Source: Marinomonas colpomeniae (GTDB taxonomy: Bacteria > Pseudomonadota > Gammaproteobacteria > Pseudomonadales > Marinomonadaceae). From it: 64,000 nt of DNA. How positions within the stretch are numbered: the first letter of the stretch is position 1; every line of letters starts with the position of its first letter. Location: NCBI RefSeq assembly GCF_014803385.1, contig NZ_JACYFC010000002.1, forward strand, positions 124,001 to 188,000, in the 5' to 3' direction. Made by a program: the position numbers and the translations under genes. The notes beneath the pieces were generated by a model. The model was given only the letters and a program-made list of their open reading frames with translations. It had not been told where the DNA came from and did no database searches. This document shows positions 17,649-26,599 of this stretch, in pieces.

Positions 17649-17843
17649 ATGAGCAATCTTTCAGAAACTTTAACAACAGTAAAAACTGACATTCTTCATG
17701 CTTCGATTAGCTTAGAAAATGAAAAAAAAGAGCTAACTCAAAAAGAAGATGCCGCACGTATGTTAAAAGCACGGCGTGCAATTGAACAGCATTTAGAACA
17801 AAAACGTTTGCACGATAATACCTCGAATGGTTGGGATGATTAG
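17649..17843 (+). CDS. Small charged hypothetical protein
   Basis: Encodes 64 residues from the ATG at 17649; an in-frame ATG at 17619 would add 10 residues, but GGG at about 17638-17640 fits the later start. The protein is hydrophilic, with a heptad-like helical N-terminus (LSETLTTVKTDILHASISLE) and a basic C-terminal stretch ARRAIEQHLEQKRLHDNTS ending in an acidic GWDD. The C-terminal half is reminiscent of small PA3496-type gammaproteobacterial proteins, but I am not sure of that. Function unknown. It is divergent from uvrD and stands alone. Confidence 0.55.
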   Translation: MSNLSETLTTVKTDILHASISLENEKKELTQKEDAARMLKARRAIEQHLEQKRLHDNTSNGWDD

Positions 17844-18143
17844 TTTCATCTAAGTCAAACGAGTCATATAGAGAAAAGATATTAGCCTAACAATATATTT
17901 AGGTGAATGTACCTGCTTCTCTCAAAAATCTCCTTTTTACCAATCTGTATTATTGGTAATCACACTTCTTTACTCCAAAAAAACATGACTTCTATGGAAT
18001 AATTCAATGAAAGCACAATAATTTCCTTACTCTGCCTTCCCATTTATAGCGGTTACTCGCGTCTTGGAGTAACATATGCTCTGATTTTTTACATATTTCA
18101 ATTCACAATAAAAACAGACAATAACCCTCTTGGGGGAGTTACC
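17844..18143. other. 300-bp gap before the aminotransferase gene
   Basis: No gene recognised. Two perfect inverted repeats are visible: TTACCAAT/ATTGGTAA with a 7-nt loop (17937-17959) and GTTACTC/GAGTAAC with an 8-nt loop (18052-18073). Neither has a T-tract, so both are more likely leader or operator elements than terminators. Confidence 0.5.
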
Positions 18144-19340
18144 ATGTTTGAACATATCCAAGCGGCACCTGCAGACCCAATTCTTGGTTTGAACGATGCT
18201 TACAAAAGTGACCTAAACCCTAATAAAATTAATTTGGGTGTTGGTGTCTATAAAGATGAGCAAGGCAATACGCCTATCTTAAAAGCGGTAAAACAAGCTG
18301 AAGAACGCTTATTGACTCAAGAAAAAACAAAAAGTTACCTTAGCATCGAAGGCGCACCAGCTTATCGAAGCGCTGTACAAAAGCTTTTGTTTGGTAATGA
18401 TCACAATATTATTAACAAGCAGCTTGCTCAAACCGCCCATACACCTGGCGGCACTGGAGCATTACGTGTAGCAGCAGAATTTATTAAAAAGCATTTACCA
18501 GAAGCAACTATCTGGGTCAGTAACCCAACTTGGGCGAACCATCAATCTGTTTTCCAATCTGTTGGATTGGAAGTAGGTAGTTACGCTTATTACGATGCTA
18601 AAAACAAATCACTCGACTTTGAAGCTATGCTTGCCAGCTTGTCGCAGATTCCTGAAGGTGACGTTGTTTTATTTCATGGTTGTTGCCACAACCCAACAGG
18701 GATAGATCCAACACCAGAGCAGTGGTATCAACTAGCGAAGCTTTCCAGTAAACAAGGTTTCTTGCCTTTATTTGATTTTGCTTACCAAGGCTTTGGTCAA
18801 AGCTTAAATGACGATGCGAAAGGATTACGTACTTTCTTGGAACACGTTCCTGAAATGCTAATCGCAAACTCGTTTTCAAAGAATTTTGGTCTTTATAACG
18901 AACGTGTTGGCGCATTAACTATTATCTGTGAAACAGCAGAACAAGCAGAAACAGCCTTCACACAAGTAAAGCGCTGTATTCGTACAAACTATTCAAACCC
19001 ACCGTCTCATGGGTCAGCTATTGTCGCTGAAATCCTAAATGATCCGGAGCTTTACGCATTATGGGAAAGTGAATTAAAAGACATGCGTATTCGCATTCAC
19101 GAAATGCGTAGTTTGTTTGTTAATACACTAAGAGTGAAAGGCGTTAGCCAAGACTTCTCTTTTATATCTCAACAACAAGGCATGTTTTCTTTTTCTGGCC
19201 TTACGCCAGATCAAGTGACTCAGCTGCGTAAAGACTATGGTATTTATATAGTAGGTTCTGGTCGTATTAGTGTTGCGGGTTTAACCCATGACAACATGGA
19301 ACCACTTTGTAGTGCTATTGCCGAAATCTTAAACAATTAG
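18144..19340 (+). CDS. tyrB: Aromatic amino acid / aspartate aminotransferase
   Basis: A 398-residue class I PLP aminotransferase of the AspC/TyrB group. The start ([16 protein letters not shown]) and the [10 protein letters not shown] segment are diagnostic. The PLP lysine lies in [17 protein letters not shown] at residue 246, and the substrate-carboxylate arginine is in GRISVAGL. A strong ribosome-binding site (GGGGGAG) lies 7 bp upstream. It is monocistronic and followed by a terminator. AspC and TyrB are hard to separate by eye, so the symbol is tentative. Confidence 0.85.
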   Translation: MFEHIQAAPADPILGLNDAYKSDLNPNKINLGVGVYKDEQGNTPILKAVKQAEERLLTQEKTKSYLSIEGAPAYRSAVQKLLFGNDHNIINKQLAQTAHTPGGTGALRVAAEFIKKHLPEATIWVSNPTWANHQSVFQSVGLEVGSYAYYDAKNKSLDFEAMLASLSQIPEGDVVLFHGCCHNPTGIDPTPEQWYQLAKLSSKQGFLPLFDFAYQGFGQSLNDDAKGLRTFLEHVPEMLIANSFSKNFGLYNERVGALTIICETAEQAETAFTQVKRCIRTNYSNPPSHGSAIVAEILNDPELYALWESELKDMRIRIHEMRSLFVNTLRVKGVSQDFSFISQQQGMFSFSGLTPDQVTQLRKDYGIYIVGSGRISVAGLTHDNMEPLCSAIAEILNN

Positions 19341-19371
19341 TTTCCAATAGAAAATTGTTATCTAGAAACAT

Positions 19372-19409
19372 AAAACGGTTTTTACTTCTTCAGTAAAAAC
19401 CGTTTTTTT
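19372..19409 (+). terminator. Rho-independent terminator of the aminotransferase gene
   Basis: Stem AACGGTTTTTACT / AGTAAAAACCGTT with a 5-nt loop and a seven-T tail, beginning 32 bp after the stop codon. Confidence 0.92.
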
Positions 19410-19511
19410 ATATACTTTTTTAGGTCTATCCTTACCGGCGGTTGTTTTATAGTGAAAGAGGCTGTTACCTTATGGCATTCTTTTTTATCGATACCTAATA
19501 CTGGAGCCATT

Positions 19512-20138
19512 ATGACGGCCACTTTAATTTACTGCTATGACCCTATGTGCAGCTGGTGTTGGGGATTTAGCCCAACCTGGACCAAATTACAAAAAGCACT
19601 ACAAGGCTTAGTCGATTCGGATCAACTAGTCATTCAGCCTTTACTTGGTGGATTAGCGGTTGATTCAGATGTTCCTATGCCAGAAGGTATGAAAGCGAGC
19701 CTTGAAAGCACTTGGAAGAATATCCAAGCGACACTAGGTACAGAGTTTAATTTTGATTTTTGGCGTACCGCTTCGCCTCGTCGCTCTACCTACCCTGCTT
19801 GTCGAGCATGTTACGTTGCACGAGACATGGGGTCAGAAGACGATATGTATCATGCAATTCAAAAAGCATATTACCTAGACGCAAAAAATCCATCTGATCT
19901 GGATACTTTAACGGAATGTGCAGAGCAAATTGGCCTAAAAGCAGAGAGTTTTCAAAAAGCCATGGCGCATGTAAAAAGTGAAGGGTTATTAGAAGAAGAA
20001 ATAGAACAAGCAAGGCACCTTGGGCTGAATTCGTTTCCTTCGTTGGCCTTGCTTATTGGCGATAAACTAATCCCGATTCCGTTGGATTACAAAGATCATT
20101 CAAGCATGTTAAACACAATGAAAAAGGCGCTTTCATAG
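19512..20138 (+). CDS. DsbA-family thioredoxin-fold protein
   Basis: About 208 residues from the ATG at 19512, chosen because GGAG lies 5 nt upstream and the family N-terminus (ATLIYCYDPMCSWCWGF) begins here; an in-frame upstream start at 19452 would add 20 unrelated residues. It has a CSWC redox motif at residues 13-16, an all-helical insertion and the cis-proline segment NSFPSLALL. There is no signal peptide, so it is probably a cytoplasmic FrnE/DsbA-like oxidoreductase or glutathione-dependent isomerase relative. The terminator hairpin overlaps its last codons. Substrate unknown. Confidence 0.8.
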   Translation: MTATLIYCYDPMCSWCWGFSPTWTKLQKALQGLVDSDQLVIQPLLGGLAVDSDVPMPEGMKASLESTWKNIQATLGTEFNFDFWRTASPRRSTYPACRACYVARDMGSEDDMYHAIQKAYYLDAKNPSDLDTLTECAEQIGLKAESFQKAMAHVKSEGLLEEEIEQARHLGLNSFPSLALLIGDKLIPIPLDYKDHSSMLNTMKKALS

Positions 20139-20148
20139 CGCCTTTTTT
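20121..20148 (+). terminator. Rho-independent terminator overlapping the DsbA-like stop codon
   Basis: Stem AAAAAGGCGC / GCGCCTTTTT with a 7-nt loop. The TAG stop is inside the loop, so the hairpin forms only after the ribosome clears the end. It could also act on the convergent regulator gene. Confidence 0.88.
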
Positions 20149-20175
20149 ATTGAAGATAGTGATGGTGCCTACCCT

Positions 20176-21726
20176 TTAACCAAAATCATGATTGATGAGA
20201 TCTAGCATTGGATTATAAAGCGGCTCAGTTGTCGCATCCAACGCTTTCTTATCACTCTCATCAGCAGTCGGTAGATCGCTCTCTATCGATTTTGAGACAT
20301 CTTCAACCTGCTCTTTTGAGATAGGTTCATCTTGCTCAACAACTTCTTTTGATTCCACTTCTGCCACTGTTTCTTCAGACTTTTCTTCATCGATAGACAA
20401 GTGCTCAGCCAAACTTTGTGCCAAAGGCTCAACGTCATCTAAGGTGACGTTCACGGCAAGCCAATGACCCGCATCAGGTTCATGGCTAACTAATGTACCA
20501 GGGACGATAGCGTGTCTAAAGTTAACCAATAACGAAGCAATGCTAGTGACATCTAATGATTTAGATAAACGCATCCAAAGTGACATACCGCCTTTACTTG
20601 TTGCAAAGCTAACATTGTCACCTAAGCGGGTTTCTAAATGCGATTTAACACGTTCTGAATTGGCCCAAACAGCTCTCGCTCGTTTGGTTAATGAGCGTTT
20701 ACTATTAGGCTGTAATGCATCACTTAATGCAGTTTGTTGTGCATCATTTAGAGCCATATCCGCGCCTAAAAAAGCCCCTTCTAATACAGCTTGATGTCGA
20801 CCTGGTAAACACCAACTAGCAGAGCGATCAACGCCTTTTGACTCTACGCCGCCGATATAAACAATATGATCAGATTGATCCAATGATTTATAGGTCAAAA
20901 TAGGACCTGGACGATATGCCAGATGAGAGCACAGATCCCATTCAATCACGGGCAACTGCATTTCTTCAATAATAGCGAGCCATCGACGCAGGCTTAAATT
21001 ACTTACTACTTGTCCTGCCGGGAACGAAAATTGTCCGGGAAGTACAATAAGATTAATCGATTCATCTCTTAAACACTGAATCACCAAATCTAAATCAGCA
21101 CCACGTTCTCCGGTGTTTAAAGCAATAACTTTACGCCCTAAGCTTTGCAACGTTGTCGTGATTCTAGGATCGCATGGGGTTAATACCAATACGGTATCAC
21201 CACGTCCGGTGAGGTTTTGCACACTTTGAGTAAACATAGTCAGAGGTGAACGGCCTAGCCAAAGCTGAGAAGCATGAGACTTAATACCTAAACCTTTCAG
21301 GTATTCACTAACAGATTCACGTACCACTAAATGCCCTTTACCTAGAATAGGTAAATTCACTTCTTCCTGACGAGTAATCGGTGTCAAAAATGCATCGCTT
21401 TGATCAACCAATGCACTACGGTGAGCAAGACAAGACCATGCAGGCTTAGAACCGTCATTTGGTAATGCTTGTAAGACTTCACCAGCTAATAATAAGGCAG
21501 GCTTTGTATTACTTCGATGACAAACAAAGTAACCAGACTTTGGTCGCGACTCGATCCAACCATCTGTGGTCAGAAGTTCATAACCATGAATCACAGTATT
21601 TAAGCTAAGGCCTAACTCTTTCGATAAAGCACGTAGAGAAGGCATCCGATCACCTGGAACAATGGCTTCCTGAGACATTTGATCTAGGAACCAATCCACC
21701 ACACCTTTGTATAAAAAATCCGCCAC
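20176..21726 (-). CDS. MocR/GntR-type regulator with aminotransferase-like domain and acidic tail
   Basis: A 516-residue protein. An N-terminal GntR winged helix (about residues 10-75, DRMPSLRALSKELGLSLNTVIHGYELLTTDGWI) precedes a fold-type I aminotransferase-like domain (about 120-440). The PLP lysine position is kept in GGVESKGVDRSASW, but most cofactor-site motifs of typical MocR proteins are altered. The last 70 or so residues form a Glu/Asp/Ser-rich low-complexity tail ending in NPMLDLINHDFG, unusual for the family. Direct repeats lie just upstream of the start. Neighbours (DsbA-like, csdA) give no clear target. It may control PLP or amino-acid metabolism; this is uncertain. Confidence 0.78.
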   Translation of the reverse strand: MADFLYKGVVDWFLDQMSQEAIVPGDRMPSLRALSKELGLSLNTVIHGYELLTTDGWIESRPKSGYFVCHRSNTKPALLLAGEVLQALPNDGSKPAWSCLAHRSALVDQSDAFLTPITRQEEVNLPILGKGHLVVRESVSEYLKGLGIKSHASQLWLGRSPLTMFTQSVQNLTGRGDTVLVLTPCDPRITTTLQSLGRKVIALNTGERGADLDLVIQCLRDESINLIVLPGQFSFPAGQVVSNLSLRRWLAIIEEMQLPVIEWDLCSHLAYRPGPILTYKSLDQSDHIVYIGGVESKGVDRSASWCLPGRHQAVLEGAFLGADMALNDAQQTALSDALQPNSKRSLTKRARAVWANSERVKSHLETRLGDNVSFATSKGGMSLWMRLSKSLDVTSIASLLVNFRHAIVPGTLVSHEPDAGHWLAVNVTLDDVEPLAQSLAEHLSIDEEKSEETVAEVESKEVVEQDEPISKEQVEDVSKSIESDLPTADESDKKALDATTEPLYNPMLDLINHDFG

Positions 21727-21739
21727 AGTTTGTACCTTT

Positions 21740-21757
21740 TCTAGTTTGTCATCTAGT
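21740..21757. repeat. Direct repeat TCTAGT, candidate MocR operator
   Basis: Two TCTAGT copies 12 bp apart (21740-21745 and 21752-21757), starting 14 bp upstream of the regulator start codon. MocR-type proteins commonly bind direct repeats, so autoregulation is plausible, but the repeats are short and could be chance. Confidence 0.35.
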
Positions 21758-21952
21758 ATCTGTTATCAATCATTATAGTTACCTTAAAAAAACGCAAGTA
21801 AAAGACCAATATTTCGCGATTTTGATGGGTGTTAAGGTACAATTTCACTCGTTTATGGCTAATTTTATGCTTTTTAACAAAACAAACATTCGTTAAAAAC
21901 ACAGTATTGTTTTCATTAAAAGTAACTATTTCTAATATAAAGAAGAATATTC

Positions 21953-23173
21953 ATGGCTTTTGACCCTTCATCGCTCCGTCACCTTTTCCCTATTCTGTCA
22001 CTGCAAGCGAATGACCACCCTTTAATCTATTTAGACAATGCGGCAACCACACAAAAGCCATTACTTGTCTTAGATGCTATTCAGCATTATTACCGTAATA
22101 ACAATGCAAATGTACACAGAGGGGCACACTTCCTAAGCAACAGGGCAACAAACCACTTTGAGCAAGCTAGAGAAACCATCGCACGTTTTATCAATGCGCC
22201 AGAACAAAGCCATGTAATTTGGAGTAAAGGTACTACGGAAGCCATTAATATAGTGGCCTTTGGTTTAGAGCACCTTCTTGAAAAAGGTGACGAGATTCTT
22301 ATAACAAGTTTAGAACATCACGCCAACCTAGTCCCTTGGCAGCAATTAGCATTTCGAACTGGCGCACGATTGCGAGTTCTTCCACTGACATCAAATGGTG
22401 AATGGGAAGACGAATTCAGTCAGTACTTCTCTCATCGCACACGTATTTTTGCAGCGACCCAAGTATCAAATGCAATAGGTGTCAGCACCCCGCTACAAAT
22501 GATGCTCAACTATGCAAAGCAACAAGGCGCTTTCACATTAGTAGATGGTGCTCAAGCCGTGGCACATTACTCTGTTGATGTTCAGGCTTTAGACTGTGAT
22601 TTCTATGTATTCTCTGGACATAAAATGTATGGTCCTACGGGTATTGGCGCGCTTTATGGAAAAAATCATGCGTTAGAAGTTCTCATACCTTACCAAACCG
22701 GTGGAGAAATGGTGCGTAAGGTGTCTTATCAAGCGACAGAATTTAATATTTTACCGTATCGACTAGAAGCAGGAACCCCCAATATAGAAGGTGCCATTGG
22801 CTTAGCGGCAGCTTGTGATTTCCTTTGCAATCAAGATCGTTCAGCATTACTAAAATGGGAGCAATCACTTGCTTCTCATGTTTACTCACGCCTTCATAGA
22901 GAAACAAATATAGAGATCTACTCACCTGAAAAAAACACAACCCTAGTATCTCTAAGTGTACCCAATATTCATATCTTAGATTTAAATGCCTATCTAGATA
23001 GCCAAGGAATAGGCGTTCGAGCAGGATCTCACTGTGCCCAACCTTTAATGGCACAACTGGGTGTAGTAGGCACCTTAAGAGCATCCTTTGCTTGTTATAA
23101 TACAATGGAAGAAGCGGATCGTTTCTGCAACGTTTTACTAGAAGCCATAGACCTATTATTAGACGATGAGTAA
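21953..23173 (+). CDS. csdA: Cysteine desulfurase
   Basis: A 406-residue SufS/CsdA-type (group II) PLP cysteine desulfurase that releases sulfur from cysteine for Fe-S cluster or other sulfur transfer. It shows YLDNAATTQKP near the start, HRGAHFLS, the PLP lysine in FSGHKMYGPTG at residue 224 and the persulfide cysteine in RAGSHCAQP at residue 361. A sufE/csdE-like gene follows 6 bp later, while no sufBCD genes are present, which points to a CsdA-CsdE pair rather than a Suf operon. Confidence 0.93.
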   Translation: MAFDPSSLRHLFPILSLQANDHPLIYLDNAATTQKPLLVLDAIQHYYRNNNANVHRGAHFLSNRATNHFEQARETIARFINAPEQSHVIWSKGTTEAINIVAFGLEHLLEKGDEILITSLEHHANLVPWQQLAFRTGARLRVLPLTSNGEWEDEFSQYFSHRTRIFAATQVSNAIGVSTPLQMMLNYAKQQGAFTLVDGAQAVAHYSVDVQALDCDFYVFSGHKMYGPTGIGALYGKNHALEVLIPYQTGGEMVRKVSYQATEFNILPYRLEAGTPNIEGAIGLAAACDFLCNQDRSALLKWEQSLASHVYSRLHRETNIEIYSPEKNTTLVSLSVPNIHILDLNAYLDSQGIGVRAGSHCAQPLMAQLGVVGTLRASFACYNTMEEADRFCNVLLEAIDLLLDDE

Positions 23174-23179
23174 CAAGTA

Positions 23180-23578
23180 ATGACTAATTCAAATCAGACA
23201 CTAGCCATAAAAGAGCAGCTGCAAGCTTGTCGTAGTAAAGAAGAAACCTTTAAAACCTTGGTTACCTTGAGCAAAAAATTGCCACGTCTTTCGGCAGAAG
23301 AAAAAATCGAAGAATATAAAGTAAAAGGCTGTGAAAGCGCCGTTTGGCTTATCACTGAAGAAACCAACAATATAAGACACTTTAAAGCAGACAGTGATGC
23401 CAAACTAATGCGTGGCGTACTCGTAGCAGTATTAAGCTTGGTTGAAGGAAAAACCATCGCCGAGATTCAAGCAATAGAGTTAACAAATAAACTGGTAGAA
23501 CTTAATTTATCCAGTTATCTCACCAGTTCACGTACTAATGGCGTACTAGCAATACTAAAAAAAATAGCCTCAAACTAG
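23180..23578 (+). CDS. csdE: Sulfur acceptor for cysteine desulfurase (SufE/CsdE family)
   Basis: A 132-residue SufE-fold protein that accepts persulfide from the desulfurase encoded immediately upstream. The acceptor cysteine is Cys51 in EYKVKGCESAVW, and LSSYLTSSRTNGVLAILKKI is the conserved C-terminal helix region. The 6-bp spacing implies one transcript. It converges on the lysR gene 8 bp away, with no clear terminator in the gap. Confidence 0.92.
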   Translation: MTNSNQTLAIKEQLQACRSKEETFKTLVTLSKKLPRLSAEEKIEEYKVKGCESAVWLITEETNNIRHFKADSDAKLMRGVLVAVLSLVEGKTIAEIQAIELTNKLVELNLSSYLTSSRTNGVLAILKKIASN

Positions 23579-23586
23579 GTTTATGC

Positions 23587-24510
23587 CTATTTTGTCATAG
23601 CAGTGGGATCTACTTTAAATTCAAGCATACCTTGAGCGACTTTCTGAATAGATTGAGTAAAGCTATATAAGGATTTATGGTGTCGAGCGTTCGTTGGATA
23701 CGCAAGCCCATAAGGATAATAAATAGCAGGTTCAAAAGGACGAATGACCACATCCCTTCCTTCCCAAACTCTTGCAGCAAATGGCTCTAGTACACCAACC
23801 GCCATACCAGCGGCTATCATGGCATAGCCAGTATGCGAAGTGTCTATCATAATATTTTGTTTAAGTTGCGATTTAACAGAACTAAGCGCGCCTCCTAATT
23901 CACTCCAATAGACAGGTGAATCATCTACAACAGTTAATACAGATTCACCAATCAAATCTTGCGCTGTAATAACGTCTTTTTTAGCCAAAGGGTGATCTGA
24001 TCGTGCAGCAAAAACAAAGCGAGCATTGCCGATAAATTCACGCTCAATACCAATCAGCTGAGGCAGCTCTAAACCAATAGCCAAATCCACAGAACTCGTT
24101 TGGAGCTTTATAACCAATGCAGACATAGCATCGGTATGAATAGTCACTCGTTCATCGGGAAAGTATTTCTTATGTTCCTGTAATGCGAGAGGCAATAAGG
24201 TACTTGCGATAGCCGATGTACTGGCAATATTTAACTCACTTGGGGTACGAGTTCGAATCTTTGAAGCGACTGATTCCAATTTTTCCATTCCAAGAAAACT
24301 TTCTTCGACAGAGCGAAAAAACTCGGTCGCTTCCTGTGTTGGATGTAAACGCCCTTTTCGACGATCAAACAAAGAAAAGCCCAAAGAATATTCTAAATCA
24401 CTCAATAAACGACTGACTGCAGGTTGAGAAACATGCATTTCTGCCGCCGCTGCTGCGGTTGTTCCTCGCAGCATGATGTAGCGAAAAGCTTCTACTTGTC
24501 TGAATTTCAT
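23587..24510 (-). CDS. LysR-family transcriptional regulator
   Basis: A 307-residue LysR-type regulator. The helix-turn-helix spans residues 1-60 (TTAAAAAEMHVSQPAVSRLLSDLEYSLGFSLFDRRKGRLHPT) and a periplasmic-binding-protein-like effector domain covers about 92-290. It is divergent from the peptide ABC operon starting at 24720, and a T-N11-A inverted repeat lies 20 bp upstream of its own start, so it is the likely regulator of that operon. The effector is unknown; a peptide, amino acid or opine-like compound is plausible. Confidence 0.87.
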   Translation of the reverse strand: MKFRQVEAFRYIMLRGTTAAAAAEMHVSQPAVSRLLSDLEYSLGFSLFDRRKGRLHPTQEATEFFRSVEESFLGMEKLESVASKIRTRTPSELNIASTSAIASTLLPLALQEHKKYFPDERVTIHTDAMSALVIKLQTSSVDLAIGLELPQLIGIEREFIGNARFVFAARSDHPLAKKDVITAQDLIGESVLTVVDDSPVYWSELGGALSSVKSQLKQNIMIDTSHTGYAMIAAGMAVGVLEPFAARVWEGRDVVIRPFEPAIYYPYGLAYPTNARHHKSLYSFTQSIQKVAQGMLEFKVDPTAMTK

Positions 24511-24529
24511 ATAGCTAACATCTCAATCA

Positions 24530-24544
24530 ATAACATTTAGTTAT
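24530..24544. promoter_or_regulatory. Candidate LysR box in the divergent gap
   Basis: ATAAC-ATTTA-GTTAT is a perfect 5-bp-arm inverted repeat containing the classical T-N11-A pattern, in the 209-bp gap between lysR and the ABC operon. It is 20 bp from the lysR start, which suits autorepression with remote activation of the operon. Confidence 0.5.
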
Positions 24545-24719
24545 CAAGCATACAATAATATAAGTGGAAGTCATGGCATTAAATTAACATTATAAAAGTA
24601 AGTAAAAAATATGAATATTTATAGAGTCGTTATTATTCGTAATAAACACCCGTTTTAACAGGTCACAATGACACGAAAGTACCTGTAATCAAACGCACTT
24701 TGATAGTAAGGATTATTTA

Positions 24720-26552
24720 GTGACAGATGTTTCATCTTCTCCAATACTGACAGTCGAAAATCTATCCGTAGAGTTCGGTCATACCCGCGTTATTGATGAC
24801 CTTAATTTTTCTGTTATGGCAGGACGAACACTCGCCATTGTCGGAGAGTCAGGGTCAGGAAAATCGGTCACATCACAATCCATTATGCGCCTCGCCGAAA
24901 GTACCGGTGCCAGTTACCCATCTGGACGCATTCTATTCTCTACAGAAAATGGAGAAATCGACCTTTTATCTCAGTCACAACAAGAAATGCGCTCTATTCG
25001 TGGCAAAGATATCGCTATGATTTTTCAAGAGCCAATGACATCGCTTAACCCCGTTTTCACAATAGGCGATCAAATTTCAGAATCTCTTTCTTTGCATAAA
25101 AAACTGAGTAAAACACAAGCTCTCCAAGAGAGTGTTAAACTCTTGAAAATGGTTCGGCTACCTGACGCTGAGGATATGCTCAAACGTTATCCTCATCAGC
25201 TATCAGGCGGTATGAGACAGAGAGTGATGATTGCGATGGCCTTGGCATGTCGCCCAAAAGTACTTATTGCAGACGAACCTACCACAGCGTTAGACGTTAC
25301 CATTCAAGCGCAAATTTTAACCATCCTAAATGACCTACAAAAAGAACTGAATATGGCAGTCATTTTCATCACTCACGATATGGGTGTAGTTGCCGAAATC
25401 GCAGATGATGTCGTTGTTATGTGGAAAGGTAAAAAAGTAGAACAAGGCCCTGTAAAAGAATTGTTTGCTCGCCCTCAGCATCCTTATACAAAAGCGTTAC
25501 TGGCAGCGGTTCCAAAACTAGGAAGCATGGCAGGCGAGCCTTTCCCAAAACGTTTTCCTATTACTGTTATGGATGGTGATGGCACACGTTTAGTTGGTGA
25601 AGAGAAAACTCAAGAAACAGCACGTTATGATAAAAAACCTTTGTTGTCAGTACGCGATCTTATCACTCGGTTTGATAGTAAAAAAAGCTTCTTAGGTCGT
25701 GTAACTCACCGTGTTCATGCGGTGGAAAAAGTCAGTTTTGATATTTTTCATGGGGAAACACTTGCACTAGTTGGTGAGTCTGGTTCAGGAAAATCCACAA
25801 TCGGTCGGACTATTCAGCAATTACAACAAGCCACCAGCGGTGATATAAGTTTTGAGGGTAACCCTTTTTCCGGTATGACTAAGGCTGAGAAGCAGCGCTT
25901 ACGTCAGGAAATTCAATATATTTTTCAAGATCCTTTGGCTTCTCTTGATCCAAGAAAAACCATTGGTTTTTCGATTGCAGAACCGATCAAAACTCATGAT
26001 TTGATTCGTGGCGAGCAAAAAATTCAACAGAGAGTTCATGAGTTATTGGAACGAGTCGGTTTAACTCAAGAACACGCCGAACGCTACCCGCATCAGTTTT
26101 CAGGTGGACAGCGCCAGCGAATTTGTATTGCCAGAGCATTGGCATCAAACCCTAAATTAATCATTGCAGATGAAGCGTTATCAGCTCTTGATGTTTCTAT
26201 TCAAGCGCAAATTATTAACCTCTTCATGGAGCTTCAAGAAGAGCACGGTATTGCTTACTTGTTTATCAGCCACGATATGGCTGTTATCGAAAAAATGAGT
26301 CATCGAGTTGCCGTCTTGTACCTAGGTCAAGTAGCTGAATTAGGCTCCCGCCAACAAGTACTTGAAACACCGTCTCATCCATATACCCAACGCTTACTCA
26401 GTGCTGTTCCTGTTGCAGATCCCACTATTGTCCGCAATTTAGGTCGTCTTCGTGGAGAAATTCCAAGTCCAGTACGTCAAGTAGGTAATGAGCCCTCTAT
26501 TGTTCCGCACCGAGAAATAGCGCCGGGGCATTTTGTCGCAGGCACACCATGA
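24720..26552 (+). CDS. Peptide ABC transporter, fused dual ATP-binding protein
   Basis: A 610-residue protein made of two complete DppD/DppF-type ATPase domains in tandem, like GsiA. The first has Walker A GESGSGKS, signature [15 protein letters not shown] and DEPTTALD; the second (from about residue 305) has GESGSGKST, signature [15 protein letters not shown] and DEALSALD. Each half ends in the oligopeptide-type HPYT motif. Start is GTG at 24720. It is the first gene of a five-gene operon and energises the permease pair encoded downstream. Confidence 0.92.
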   Translation: MTDVSSSPILTVENLSVEFGHTRVIDDLNFSVMAGRTLAIVGESGSGKSVTSQSIMRLAESTGASYPSGRILFSTENGEIDLLSQSQQEMRSIRGKDIAMIFQEPMTSLNPVFTIGDQISESLSLHKKLSKTQALQESVKLLKMVRLPDAEDMLKRYPHQLSGGMRQRVMIAMALACRPKVLIADEPTTALDVTIQAQILTILNDLQKELNMAVIFITHDMGVVAEIADDVVVMWKGKKVEQGPVKELFARPQHPYTKALLAAVPKLGSMAGEPFPKRFPITVMDGDGTRLVGEEKTQETARYDKKPLLSVRDLITRFDSKKSFLGRVTHRVHAVEKVSFDIFHGETLALVGESGSGKSTIGRTIQQLQQATSGDISFEGNPFSGMTKAEKQRLRQEIQYIFQDPLASLDPRKTIGFSIAEPIKTHDLIRGEQKIQQRVHELLERVGLTQEHAERYPHQFSGGQRQRICIARALASNPKLIIADEALSALDVSIQAQIINLFMELQEEHGIAYLFISHDMAVIEKMSHRVAVLYLGQVAELGSRQQVLETPSHPYTQRLLSAVPVADPTIVRNLGRLRGEIPSPVRQVGNEPSIVPHREIAPGHFVAGTP

Positions 26553-26599
26553 CAACAATAATAACTTCCACCCCTAATCACAAAAGAACGGAGTTAATA

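Noticed and set aside
22743-23105. A 120-codon frame antisense to csdA
   Set aside because: It lies entirely within the conserved desulfurase gene, including its active-site Cys region, and its translation resembles no family.
21953-23578. Calling the desulfurase pair sufS-sufE of a Suf operon
   Set aside because: No sufA, sufB, sufC or sufD genes are adjacent, so the CsdA-CsdE interpretation fits better, though the enzymes are similar.
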